Source: Amaranthus tricolor
Taxonomy: Eukaryota; Streptophyta; Magnoliopsida; Caryophyllales; Amaranthaceae
Reading direction: 5' to 3'
Assembly: GCF_026212465.1 (NCBI RefSeq)
Contig: NC_080053.1
Span: 860,038 to 924,037 of the forward strand
DNA length: 64,000 bases
Numbering within the stretch: the first letter of the stretch is position 1; every line of letters begins with the position of its first letter. This document shows, one piece after another, positions 12,201 through 25,200 of the stretch. The translations under genes and the position numbers were made by a program. Below the pieces are notes generated by a model, which was not told where the DNA came from, ran no database searches, and was given only the letters and a program-made list of their open reading frames with translations.

Positions 12201-15200
12201 ATGAACAAGGATCAATGATCATTGAAGAATGAACGATGAAGAATGAACAAGGATGAATGATCAATGAACAATGAACGATGAAGAATGAACCAGGATCAAT
12301 GAGCATTGAAGTATGAACGATTTAGAATGAACAAGGATCAATGATCATTGAAGATGGAACGATGAAGAATGAACAAGGATCAATGATCATTAAAGAATGA
12401 GCGATTTAGAATGAACAAGGATAATTTGTCTTTGAAGAATGAACGATGAAGAATGAACAAGGATCAATGATCAATAATGAATGAACGATGAAGAATGAAC
12501 AAGGATCAATGATTAATGAACAATGAACGATGAAGAATGAACAAGGATCAATGAGCATTGAAGAATGAACGATAAAGAATGAACAAGGATCAATGATCAA
12601 TGAACAATGAACGATGAAGAATGAAACAGGATCAATGAGCATTGTAGAATGAACGATGAAGAATATACAAGGATCAATGATGAATAATGAATGAACGATG
12701 AAGACTGAACAAGGATCAATGATCATTGAAGAATGAACGATGAAGAATGAATATGGTTCAATGATCATTAAAGAATGAACGATGAAGAATGAACAAGGAT
12801 CAATGATCATTGAAGAATGAACGATGAAGAATGAACAAGGATCAATGATCAATGAACAATGAACGATGAAGAATGAACCAGGATCAATGAGCATTGAAGA
12901 ATGAACGATTTAGAATGAACAAGGATCAATGATCATTGAAGATGGAACGATGAAGAATGAACAAGGATCAATGATCATTAAAGAATGAACGATTTAGAAT
13001 GAACAAGGATAATTTGTCATTGAAGAATGAACGATGAAGAATGAACAAGGATCAATGATCAATAATGAATGAACGATGAAGAATGAACAAGGATCAATGA
13101 TTAATGAACACTGAACGATGAAGAATGAACAAGGATCAATGAGCATTGAAGAATGAACGATGAAGAATGAACAAGGATCAATGATCAATGAACAATGAAC
13201 GATGAAGAATGAAACAGGATCAATGAGCATTGTAGAATGAACGATGAAGAATATACAAGGATCAATGATGAATAATGAATGAACGATGAAGAATGAACAA
13301 GGATCAATGATCATTGAAGAATGAACGATGAAGAATGAATATGGTTCAATGATCATTAAAGAATGAACGATGAAGAATGAACAAGGATCAATGATCATTG
13401 AAGAATGAACGATGAAGAATGAACAAGGATCAATGATCAATGAACAATGAACGATGAAGAATGAACCAGGATCAATGAGCATTGAAGAATGAACGATTTA
13501 GAATGAACAAGGATCAATGATCATTGAAGATGGAACGATGAAGAATGAACAAGGATCAATGATCATTGAAGAATGAACGATGAAGAATGAATATGGATCA
13601 ATGATCATTAAAGAATGAACGATGAAGAATGAACAAGGATCAATGATCATTGAAGAATGAACGATGAAGAATGAACAAGGATCAATGATCAATGAACAAT
13701 GAACGATGAAGAATGAACCAGGATCAATGAGCATTGAAGAATGAACGATTTAGAATGAACAAGGATCAATGATCATTGAAGATGGAACGATGAAGAATGA
13801 ACAAGGATCAATGATTAATGAACAATAAACGATGAAGAATGAACAATGATCAATGAGCATTGAAGAATGAATGATGAAGAATGAACAAGGATCAATGATC
13901 AATGAACAATGAAGGATGAAGAATGAACGAGGATCAATGAGCATTGTAGAATGAACGATGAAGAATGTACAAGGATCAATGATGAATAATGAATGAACGA
14001 TGAAGAATGAACAAGGATCAATGATCATTGAAGAATGAACGATGAAGAATGAATATGGATTAATGATCATTAAAGAATGAACGATGAAGATTGAACAAGG
14101 ATGAATGATCATTGAAGAATGAACGATGAAGAATGAACAAGGATCAATGATCAATGAACAATGAACGATGAAGAATGAACCAGGATCAATGAGCATTGAA
14201 GAATGAAGGATTTAGAATGAACAAGAATCAATGATCATTGAAGATGGAACGATGAAGAATGAACAAGGATCAATGATCATTGAAGAATGAACGATGAAGA
14301 ATGAATATGGATCAATGATCATTAAAGAATGAACGATGAAGAATGAACAAGGATCAATGATCATTGAAGAATGAACGATGAAGAATGAACAAGGATGAAT
14401 GATCAATGAACAATGAACGATGAAGAATGAACCAGGATCAATGAGCATTAAAGAATGAACGATTTAGAATGAACAAGGATCAATGATCAATGAACAATGA
14501 ACGATGAAGAATGAACGGGGATCAATGAGCATTGTAGAATGAACGATGAAGAATGTACAAGGATCAATGATGAATAATGAATGAACGATGAAGAATGAAC
14601 AAGGATCAATGATCATTGAAGAATGAACGATGAAGAATGAATATGGATCAATGATCATTAAAGAATGAACGATGAAGAATGAACAAGGATCAATGATCAT
14701 TGAAGAATGAACGATGAAGAATGAACAAGGATGAATGATCAATGAACAATGAACGATGAAGAATGAACCAGGATCAATGAGCATTGAAGAATGAACGATT
14801 TAGAATGAACAAGGATCAATGATCATTGAAGATGGAACGATGAAGAATGAACAAGGATCAATGATCATTAAAGAATGAACGATTTAGAATGAACAAGGAT
14901 AATTGATCATTGAAGAATGAACGATGAAGAATGAACAAGGATCAATGATCAATAATGAATGAACGATGAAGAATGAACAAGGATCAATGATTAATGAACA
15001 ATGAACGATGAAGAATGAACAAGGATCAATGATCAATGAACAATGAACGATGAAGAATGAACCAGGATCAATGAGCATTGAAGAATGAACGATTTAGAAT
15101 GAACAAGGATCAATGATCATTGAAGATGGAACGATGAAGAATGAACAAGGATCAATGATCATTGAAGAATGAACGATGAAGAATGAATATGGATCAATGA

Positions 15201-15540
15201 TCATTAAAGAATGAACGATGAAGAATGAACAAGGATCAATGATCATTGAAGAATGAACGATGAAGAATGAACAAGGATCAATGATCAATGAACAATGAAC
15301 GATGAAGAATGAACCAGGATCAATGAGCATTGAAGAATGAACGATTTAGAATGAACAAGGATCAATGATCATTGAAGAATGAACGATGAGAAATGAATAT
15401 GGATCAATGATCATTAAAGAATGAACGATGAAGAATGAACAAGGATCAATGATCATTGAAGAATGAACGATGAAGAATGAACAAGGATTAATGATCAATG
15501 AACAATGAACGATGAAGAATGAACCAGGATCAATGAGCAT

Positions 15541-17808
15541 TGAAGAATGAACGATTTAGAATGAACAAGGATCAATGATCATTGAAGATGGAACGATGAA
15601 AAATGAACATTGATCAATGATTAATGAACAATGAACGATGAAGAATGAACAAGGATCAATGAGCATTGAAGAATGAATGATGAAGAATGAACAAGGATCA
15701 ATGATCAATGAACAATGAACGATGAAGAATGAATATGGATCAATGATCATTAAAGAATGAACGATGATGAATGAACAAGGATCAATGATCATTGAAGAAT
15801 GAACGATGAAGAATGAACAAGGATGAATGATCAATGAACAATGAACGATGAAGAATGAACCAGGATCAATGAGCATTGAAGAATGAACGATTTAGAATGA
15901 ACAATGATCAATGATCATTGAAGATGGAACGATGAAGAATGAACAAGGATCAATGATCATTAAAGAATGAACGATTTAGAATGAACAAGGATAATTGATC
16001 ATTGAAGAATGAACGATGAAGAATGAACAAGGATCAATGATCAATAATGAATGAACGATGAAGAATGAACAAGGATCAATGATTAATGAACAATGAACGA
16101 TGAAGAATGAACAAGGATCAAAGAGCATTGAAGAATGAACGATGAAGAATGAACAAGGATCAATGATCAATGAACAATGAACGATGAAGAATGAACCAGG
16201 ATCAATGAGCATTGAAGAAATAACGATTTAGAATGAACAAGGATCAATGATCATTGAAGATGGAACGATGAAGAATGAACAAGGATCAATGATTAATGAA
16301 CAATAAACGATGAAGAATGAACAAGGATCAATGAGCATTGAAGAATGAATGATGAAGAATGAACAAGGATCAATGATCAATGAACAATGAAGGATGAAGA
16401 ATGAACGAGGATCAATGAGCATTGTAGAATGAACGATGAAGAATGTACAAGGATCAATGATGAATAATGAATGAACGATGAAGACTGAACAAGGATCAAT
16501 GATCATTGAAGAATGAACGATGAAGAATGAATATGGATCAATGATCATTAAAGAATGAACGATGAAGAATGAACAAGGATCAATGATCATTGAAGAATGA
16601 ACGATGAAGAATGAACAAGGATTAATGATCAATGAACAATGAACGATGAAGAATGAACCAGGATCAATGAGCATTGAAGAATGAACGATTTAGAATGAAC
16701 AAGGATCAATGATCATTGAAGATGGAACGATGAAAAATGAACATTGATCAATGATTAATGAACAATGAACGATGAAGAATGAACAAGGATCAATGAGCAT
16801 TGAAGAATGAATGATGAAGAATGAACAAGGATCAATGATCAATGAACAATGAACGATGAAGAATGAATATGGATCAATGATCATTAAAGAATGAACGATG
16901 ATGAATGAACAAGGATCAATGATCATTGAAGAATGAACGATGAAGAATGAACAAGGATGAATGATCAATGAACAATGAACGATGAAGAATGAACCAGGAT
17001 CAATGAGCATTGAAGAATGAACGATTTAGAATGAACAATGATCAATGCTCATTGAAGATGGAACGATGAAGAATGAACAAGGATCAATGATCATTAAAGA
17101 ATGAACGATTTAGAATGAACAAGGATAATTGATCATTGAAGAATGAACGATGAAGAATGAACAAGGATCAATGATCAATAATGAATGAACGATGAAGAAT
17201 GAACAAGGATCAATGATTAATGAACAATGAACGATGAAGAATGAACAAGGATCAAAGAGCATTGAAGAATGAACGATGAAGAATGAACAAGGATCAATGA
17301 TCAATGAACAATGAACGATGAAGAATGAACCAGGATCAATGAGCATTGAAGAATGAACGATTTAGAATGAACAAGGATCAATGATCATTGAAGATGGAAC
17401 GATGAAGAATGAACAAGGATCAATGATTAATGAACAATAAACGATGAAGAATGAACAAGGATCAATGAGCATTGAAGATTGAATGATGAAGAATGAACAA
17501 GGATCAATGATCAATGAACAATGAAGGATGAAGAATGAACGAGGATCAATGAGCATTGTAGAATGAACGATGAAGAATGTACAAGGATCAATGATGAATA
17601 ATGAATGAACGATGAAGAATGAACAAGGATCAATGATCATTGAAGAATGAACGATGAAGAATGAATATGGATTAATGATCATTAAAGAATGAACGATGAA
17701 GAATGAACAAGGATCAATGATCATTGAAGAACGAACGATGAAGAATGAACAAGGATCAATGATCAATGAACAATGAACGATGAAGAATGAACCAGGATCA
17801 ATGAGCAT
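15541..17808 (+). repeat. 1,134-bp tandem duplication in the satellite (27 units)
   Basis: Two adjacent copies, about 15541-16674 and 16675-17808. Blocks starting at 15556 and 15976 recur at 16690 and 17110 with identical variant order, for example aaaaatgaacattgatc followed by gatgatgaatg. I noticed one base difference (atgatcattg at about 15913, atgctcattg at about 17047). The last third of each copy has diverged slightly more. Exact ends are approximate. Confidence 0.75.
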
Positions 17809-20800
17809 TGAAGAATGAAGGATTTAGAATGAACAAGAATCAATGATCATTGAAGATGGAACGATGAAGAATGAACAAGGATCAATGATCATTGAAGAAT
17901 GAACGATGAAGAATCAATATGGATCAATGATCATTAAAGAATGAACGATGAAGAATGAACAAGGATCAATGATCATTGAAGAATGAACGATGAAGAATGA
18001 ACAAGGATGAATGATCAATGAACAATGAACGATGAAGAATGAACCAGGATCAATGAGCATTAAAGAATGAACGATTTAGAATGAACAAGGATCAATGATC
18101 AATGAACAATGAACGATGAAGAATGAACGAGGATCAATGAGCATTGTAGAATGAACGATGAAGAATGTACAAGGATCAATGATGAATAATGAATGAACGA
18201 TGAAGAATGAACAAGGATCAATGATCATTGAAGAATGAACGATGAAGAATGAATATGGATCAATGATCATTAAAGAATGAACGATGAAGAATGAACAAGG
18301 ATCAATGATCATTGAAGAATGAACGATGAAGAATGAACAAGGATCAATGATCAATGAACAATGAACGATGAAGAATGAACCAGGATCAATGAGCATTGAA
18401 TAATGAACGATTTAGAATGAACAAGGATCAATGATCATTGAAGATGGAACGATGAAGAATGAACAAGGATCAATGATCATTAAAGAATGAACGATTTAGA
18501 ATGAACAAGGATAATTGATCATTGAAGAATGAACGATGAAGAATGAACAAGGATCAATGATCAATAATGAATGAACGATGAAGAATGAACAAGGATCAAT
18601 GATTAATGAACAATGAACGATGAAGAATGAACAAGGATCAATGATCAATGAACAATGAACGATGAAGAATGAACCAGGATCAATGAGCATTGAAGAATGA
18701 ACGATTTAGAATGAACAAGGATCAATGATCATTGAAGATGGAACGATGAAGAATGAACAAGGATCAATGATCATTGAAGAATGAACGATGAAGAATGAAT
18801 ATGGATCAATGATCATTAAAGAATGAACAAGGATTAATGATCATTGAAGAATGAACGATGAAGAATAAACAAGGATAAATGATCAATGAACAATGAACGA
18901 TGAAGAATGAACCAGGATCAATGAGCATTGAAGAATGAACGATTTAGAATGAACAAGGATCAATGATCATTGAAGATGGAACGATGAAGAATGAACAAGG
19001 ATCAATGATTAATGAACAATGAACGATGAAGAATGAACAAGGATCAATGAGTATTGAAGAATGAATGATGAAGAATGAACAAGGATCAATGATCAATGAA
19101 CAATGAAGGATGAAGAATGAACGAGGATCAATGAGCATTGTAGAATGAACGATGAAGAATGTACAAGGATCAATGATGAATAATGAATGAACGATGAAGA
19201 ATGAACAAGGATCAATGATCATTGAAGATTGAACGATGAAGAATGAATATGGATCAATGATCATTAAAGAATGAACGATGAAGAATGAACAAGGATCAAT
19301 GATCATTGAAGAATGAACGATGAAGAATGAACAAGGATCAATGATCAATGAACAATGAACGATGAAGAATGAACCAGGATCAATGAGCATTGAAGAATGA
19401 ACGATTTAGAATGAACAAGGATCAATGATCATTCAAGATGGAACGATGAAGAATGAACAAGGATCAATGATCATTGAAGAATGAACGATGAGAAATGAAT
19501 ATGGATCAATGATCATTAAAGAATGAACGAGGAAGAATGAACAAGGATCAATGATCATTGAAGAATGAACGATGAAGAATGAACAAGGATTAATGATCAA
19601 TGAACAATGAACGATGAAGAATGAACCAGGATCAATGAGAATTGAAGAATGAACGATTTAGAATGAACAAGGATCAATGATCATTGAAGATGGAACGATG
19701 AAAAATGAACATTGATCAATGATTAATGAACAATGAACGATGAAGAATGAACAAGGATCAATGAGCATTGAAGAATGAATGATGAAGAATGAACAAGGAT
19801 CAATGATCAATGAACAATGAACGATGAAGAATGAATATGGATCAATGATCATTAAAGAATGAACGATGATGAATGAACAAGGATCAATGATCATTGAAGA
19901 ATGAACGATGAAGAATGAACAAGGATGAATGATCAATGAACAATGAACGATGAAGAATGAACCAGGATCAATGAGCATTGAAGAATGAACGATTTAGAAT
20001 GAACAATGATCAATGATCATTGAAGATGGAACGATGAAGAATGAACAAGGATCAATGATCATTAAAGAATGAACGATTTAGAATGAACAAGGATAATTGA
20101 TCATTGAAGAATGAACGATGAAGAATGAACAAGGATCAATGATCAATAATGAATGAACGATGAAGAATGAACAAGGATCAATGATTAATGAACAATGAAC
20201 GATGAAGAATGAACAAGGATCAATGATCATTGAAGAATGAACGATGAAGAATGAACAAGGATCAATGATCAATGAACAATGAACGATGAAGAATGAACCA
20301 GGATCAATGAGCATTGAAGAATGAACGATTTAGAATGAACAAGGATCAATGATCATTCAAGATGGAACGATGAAGAATGAACAAGGATCAATGATCATTG
20401 AAGAATGAACGATGAAGAATGAATATGGTTCAATGATCATTAATGAATGAACGATGAAGAATGAACAAGGATCAATGATCATTGAAGAATGAACGATGAA
20501 GAATGAAGAAGGATCAATGATCAATGAACAATGAACGATGAAGAATGAACCAGGATCAATGAGCATTGAAGAATGAACGATTTAGAATGAACAAGGATCA
20601 ATGATCATTGAAGATGGAACGATGAAGAATGAACAAGGATCAATGATTAATGAACAATAAACGATGAAGAATGAACAAGGATCAATGAGCATTGAAGAAT
20701 GAATGATGAAGAATGAACAAGGATCAATGATCAATGAACAATGAAGGATGAAGAATGAACGAGGATCAATGAGCATTGTAGAATGAACGATGAAGAATGT

Positions 20801-20870
20801 ACAAGGATCAATGATGAATAATGAATGAACGATGAAGAATGAACAAGGATCAATGATCATTGAAGAATGA

Positions 20871-20875
20871 ACGAT
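20871..20875. repeat. Target-site duplication ACGAT, left of element 2
   Basis: ACGAT directly before TGAAACAAG, the start of the 5' LTR. It is repeated at 27384-27388 and restores a perfect satellite unit. Confidence 0.96.
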
Positions 20876-21619
20876 TGAAACAAGTACGCCTTCTACATAT
20901 GATCAGCACAAGAGTATTACTGGGAACAGTACAGAGGAACAGCGTGCTGAACCCAAAACAGTCCAAGATCAGGGAGTCGATACACAAGGAACAGGAACTG
21001 AGGAACAGCTACTGACTAATATGGATGTACATGGTCCAACCTCGAGAAAAGCATACATAGCTTTGCATATAAAAGAGGAAGGATAAGGAACAGCTAAATA
21101 AGGAACAGTTAGGTGTTCCCAAACCCTGACAGAAAGATTAGCGCGTTTTTTATTAGTCTTCTGTTATAACCGTTAGGACTTAGGCGCCTTTTCTTGTTTT
21201 CTAGCCGTTAAAAGGAGAAAGCCAATTCTATAAATAAGGCCCTCCACCAGATTGTAAACATATCATGTATTCCTATTTTCAGATTTGATAATTCATATTC
21301 AGAGTTTCATTCAGAAAACAAGTGTTTGTTCCTGTTTGTTCTTCTTTTTCAGTTGAGAGTTTGAAAGCGTTCAAGCCTTTCACGGATTCATACTTCTCCA
21401 AGATTACGTTGATCTTTGTGAGAATTGTGAGGATTAAGGCCTTGTATTCCTTAGGGGAATCAGTGTCTTCTTCCAGGATAAGTAGTCTCCCAAGATTACT
21501 TAGAAATCGCCCTAAAACGACCCATTTTAATCGAGATAACCTTTACTATTTGATTGTCTGATTGATGATCGAATAATCAAAGAAGTCATAAACAAATCTT
21601 CCGCTGCAAACTTGTTCCA
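20876..21619 (+). repeat. 5' LTR of element 2 (744 bp)
   Basis: Starts TGAAACAAG and ends CTTGTTCCA, an imperfect 9-bp terminal inverted repeat. U3 runs to the TATA box at 21229-21236. The first 211 bp duplicate the polyprotein tail that is coded in the 3' LTR. The LTR ends three bases (ACT) before the primer-binding site. Confidence 0.96.
21229..21236 (+). promoter_or_regulatory. TATA box of the element 2 5' LTR
   Basis: TATAAATA about 353 bp into the LTR, in the context CCAATTCTATAAATAAGG. It is the likely core promoter for the genomic transcript. The 3' LTR has the same site at 26993-27000. Confidence 0.72.
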
Positions 21620-21622
21620 ACT

Positions 21623-21636
21623 TGGTATCAGAGCCA
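21623..21636 (+). promoter_or_regulatory. Element 2 primer-binding site, initiator tRNA-Met
   Basis: TGGTATCAGAGCCA, three bases after the 5' LTR. It is complementary to the 3' acceptor end of plant initiator tRNA-Met, the same primer as element 1. Confidence 0.96.
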
Positions 21637-22272
21637 TGTTCTGAGGAGGGACACAAGGAGATACGAGGTAATAGGTAACATTGCGTTTTCTGTGAAGGAG
21701 AGTAATCAGAGGATCAGGTATCGTTTGTATTTTGTTTCGATTGGAAATCACAGGTATAAATTCAATTCTTCTTTGTTATTAATTTCTGTGATTAAGATTT
21801 GTAGAGTTCAAATTGAATCATATTACACCATTGACCGTGAAAAAAGATTTCTGAAATCTGAGTTTATTGTCATTGCATGCGTATCAATTTGGTGTTTGAT
21901 AATCGAATTTTTTGAGTTTTCGTATAAATTGGTTAGTATAAGTCAATTCTTGATTGTTTTAATTATGTTCTTTGATGAGAAGTTAATCGCCTTCACTTAC
22001 AAAATTGGATACATTGCGTTATCTTCTAAAATTGTTGGTTTTGATAATCGGATTTTTGAAAATTGTTTTGTGAAATTAGGGTTTATACATCAGTGCATCC
22101 CTTGTGGTTTTTGGAAATTTGTTGCTGAGAAAATTTCTTGCAAGATTGGGCTGGTGAATATTTGAGTTGTGTGTTTGTTTTGGTTTTTGGAAAAATTGTT
22201 GTGAAGATCGTTTTGCAGGTCTTGATTGTTAACGACTATAACATTGTGTTGTTTGTGAATTTCTTGGGTAAT
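21637..22272 (+). other. Element 2 leader (636 bp)
   Basis: Untranslated region between the primer site and the gag ATG, rich in T. An open frame at 21692-22165 (157 codons) has no recognisable motif and an intron-like, hydrophobic composition, so I do not call it a gene. A GTATAAAT after ATCACAG near 21751 and a TTTTGCAG near 22219 could mark a leader intron, but this is weak. Confidence 0.7.
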
Positions 22273-25200
22273 ATGGACATGGATGAAAGATTAGAGACCC
22301 TTACCAATATAGTCCAGCAGTTAGCCTTGACTGTAGCCAATAACATGGGGAACCAGGGGGAAAGACCACAACAGCCTCTTCAAAACAAGAGGAACAATGA
22401 GGATAAAACCTTGAAAATTGATTTACCTAGTTTTGATGGACAGTCTCCAGACCCTGAGATGTATCTGGATTGGGAAGCCAATTTGGAAAGATATTTTGAC
22501 TTTAGGGAAACCACACCTGAACAGCAGTTTAAGCTAGCTAAGATCAAACTGACCAAGCTTGCTGCAATATGGCTGAAAGGAGTGCAAAAGCAAAGAAGGA
22601 GGGAGGATAGAGAGAGAATCAATACTTGGGAAAAATTGAGAAAGCATTTAAGAAGGAAATATGTCCCACGCAATTATAGACAGCAGTTGTACATGAAATG
22701 GGGAACATTAAGACAAGACCATAGGACTGTGGCAGATTATATTCAAGAATGGGAACGGTTGTCTGTTGTTTGTGACACCAATGAAACTGAGGAGATGAAG
22801 GTTGGGAAATTCATAGGGGGACTGAGGGAAGATCTAAGAAAAAAATTGGAGTTGACCCCAAATCTTACCTTTAGCTTGGCTTGTAGTAATGCCCTCACCT
22901 TAGAAAAATATTCTAAGAAGAAATCAAGCATGGGCAGCACCTACAATAGACCAGTGAGGAGTTATAACCCAAAGAATGTTGTTACACCAACACCCACTGT
23001 GACTCAGACCAATGCACCAGATAGGGTTCCACCCTTGACCAATATCACTAAGGATAAGAATCCCAGGGACTTGAAGGGAGTTGTTTGTTTTAAATGTCAT
23101 GGACATGGTCACATTAAGAGTGAGTGCCCAAATGCTAGAGCCTTCACTGTGCAAGAATGGGCAGAGATTAAAGACATAGGAAGACCTAGGGCCATGATGG
23201 TTAGCAGGAATGGTAGGGAGGAGTTAGTTTGGCCTTCAACATCTGAGAAGGACCCTGATGGTACTTACTGTGTTAATGATGAGGGAGTCCTGGAAACTTT
23301 TGAGGGAACAAAAGATAGTGAGGAAGAAGGGGATAGAGAGGAAGTGTATCCTGAGCCTGATTTGCAAAATTTGTTGATTAGGAGGAACTTTCATGCTACC
23401 CCAAAGACCAAACCAAATGATCAAAGAGAAAACATCTTCCAAACCAAATGCAAGATTAAGAACAAAGTGTGTGACCTAATCATAGATGGGGGAAGTGAAA
23501 CTAACTGTGTCAGCAAGGATTTAGTTCAGACCTTGGACTTAGAGACTAAACCACACCCACATCCCTATAAGCTGAAATGGTTGGATAGCAAAGCAAGTGG
23601 TTTTGTTAAGAAGAGGTGTTTGATTCAGTTTGCTATAGGATCATTCAAAGACAAAGTGCTCTGTGATGTGTTAGACATGACTGCCTGTCATGTGCTCTTA
23701 GGTAGGCCCTGGCAGCATGACAGAAGGACCTTGCATGATGGCTATACTAATGTTTATACCTTGAAACATGAGGGAAAGATTAAGGACCTTATGCCCTTGC
23801 CACCCCACAAGACTTTGCCTCCACAGCAGTTAGTAGGCAGTGACTTTACCTTACCTTCACAAAAGGCAGTAGGCACTTCATTTCCACAGAGACCTGTAGG
23901 TAATGTATCTTTAATAAATAGAAAGGTGAGCATTAAGGAGATCAGGAGGGAGGGACTAGCCTTTCTTTTGTTCAGTAAGGAAGTAACACCAGAGAGTAAT
24001 CAACCAGACCCCAGGATTGCTAATTTGTTGGATCAATTTGCTGATATATTTCCTGTAGAATTACCAGTAGGGTTACCTCCATTAAGGGGTATTGAGCATC
24101 AAATAGATCTTATGCCAGGAACAGCACTGCCCAATAAGCCTGCATATAGAACTAGCCCTGAGGAAACCAAGGAGTTGCAAAGACAAATACAGGAGCTTAT
24201 GGACAGAGGGTATGTCAGAGAGAGTATGAGTCCATGTGCTGTTCCCACCTTGCTTGTTCCTAAAAAGGATGGAACATGGCGTATGTGTGTTGATAGCAGG
24301 AGCATGAACAACATTACTATCAAATATAGGTTTCCCATTCCTCGAATAGATGACATGTTGGATGAATTATCAGGATCTCAATGGTTTAGTAAGATAGACT
24401 TGAGAAGCGGGTATCATCAAATTAGAATGAGAGAGGGGGATGAATGGAAGACAGCCTTCAAAACCAAATATGGCTTGTATGAATGGATGGTTATGCCATT
24501 TGGTCTAACTGGAGCCCCTAGTACCTTCATGAGATTAATGAATGAGGTCCTAAGACCATTTTTAGGAAGGTTTATTGTGGTATACCTTGATGACATACTA
24601 GTGTACAGCAGAAGTGTAGAGGAACACCTGGACCATTTGAAGCAGCTATTCCAGACTCTTAGGGAACAGAGACTATTTGGGAAACTAGAGAAGTGTTCCT
24701 TCTTGCTAACTGAGGTTTATTTCTTAGGATTTATAGTAGGAAGACAGGGAGTGCAGGTAGACCCCTCAAAGATAGAAGCCATTAAGACTTGGCCAGTACC
24801 CACTAGTATCACTCAGGTAAGATCTTTTCATGGCCTAGCCTCTTTTTACAGGAGGTTCATTAAAGGTTTCAGCACCATTATGACACCTATCACAGACTGC
24901 ACAAAAGGGAACACCTTCAAGTGGACCACAGAGGCACAATTAGCTTTTGAGAAAATTAAGAAAGCCATGTGTAACCCTCCTATTCTGAGATTACCAGACT
25001 TTAGTAAACCATTTGAGGTAGAATGTGATGCCAGCAACACAGGGATTGGAGCTGTTTTAATTCAAGAAGGTAGACCTGTAGCATACTTTAGTGAAAAGTT
25101 AAATAAGAGCAGGATGAATTATTCAGCCTATGATAAGGAATTCTATGCTATGGTTAGAGCCCTAGAACACTGGTCCCACTACCTTAAGGGACAGCCCTTT

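Larger units (their letters stand above)
9209..20875 (+). repeat. 42-bp tandem satellite, block 2
   Basis: About 278 units of the same 42-bp satellite in the same orientation, with no gene. Higher-order periods of 252, 420, 462, 504 and 588 bp are visible from the spacing of the gattta variant. It contains a 1,134-bp (27-unit) tandem duplication (15541-16674 and 16675-17808). One 14-bp loss at about 18822-18835 makes a 238-bp block where 252 bp is expected. The segment 18076-19978 closely matches 61418-63460. Confidence 0.97.

Noticed and set aside
21322..21561. 79-codon ORF inside the element 2 LTR, repeated at 27086-27325
   Set aside because: It lies in the R/U5 part of the LTR and is present twice only because the LTR is duplicated. 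It has no recognised motif.
21692..22165. 157-codon ORF in the element 2 leader
   Set aside because: T-rich, no recognisable domain, ends before gag and is out of the gag frame. It is more likely leader or intron sequence.
22138..22272. N-terminal extension of the element 2 polyprotein from an upstream start
   Set aside because: The 45 extra residues are hydrophobic leader translation. The ATG at 22273 aligns with the gag start of element 1.
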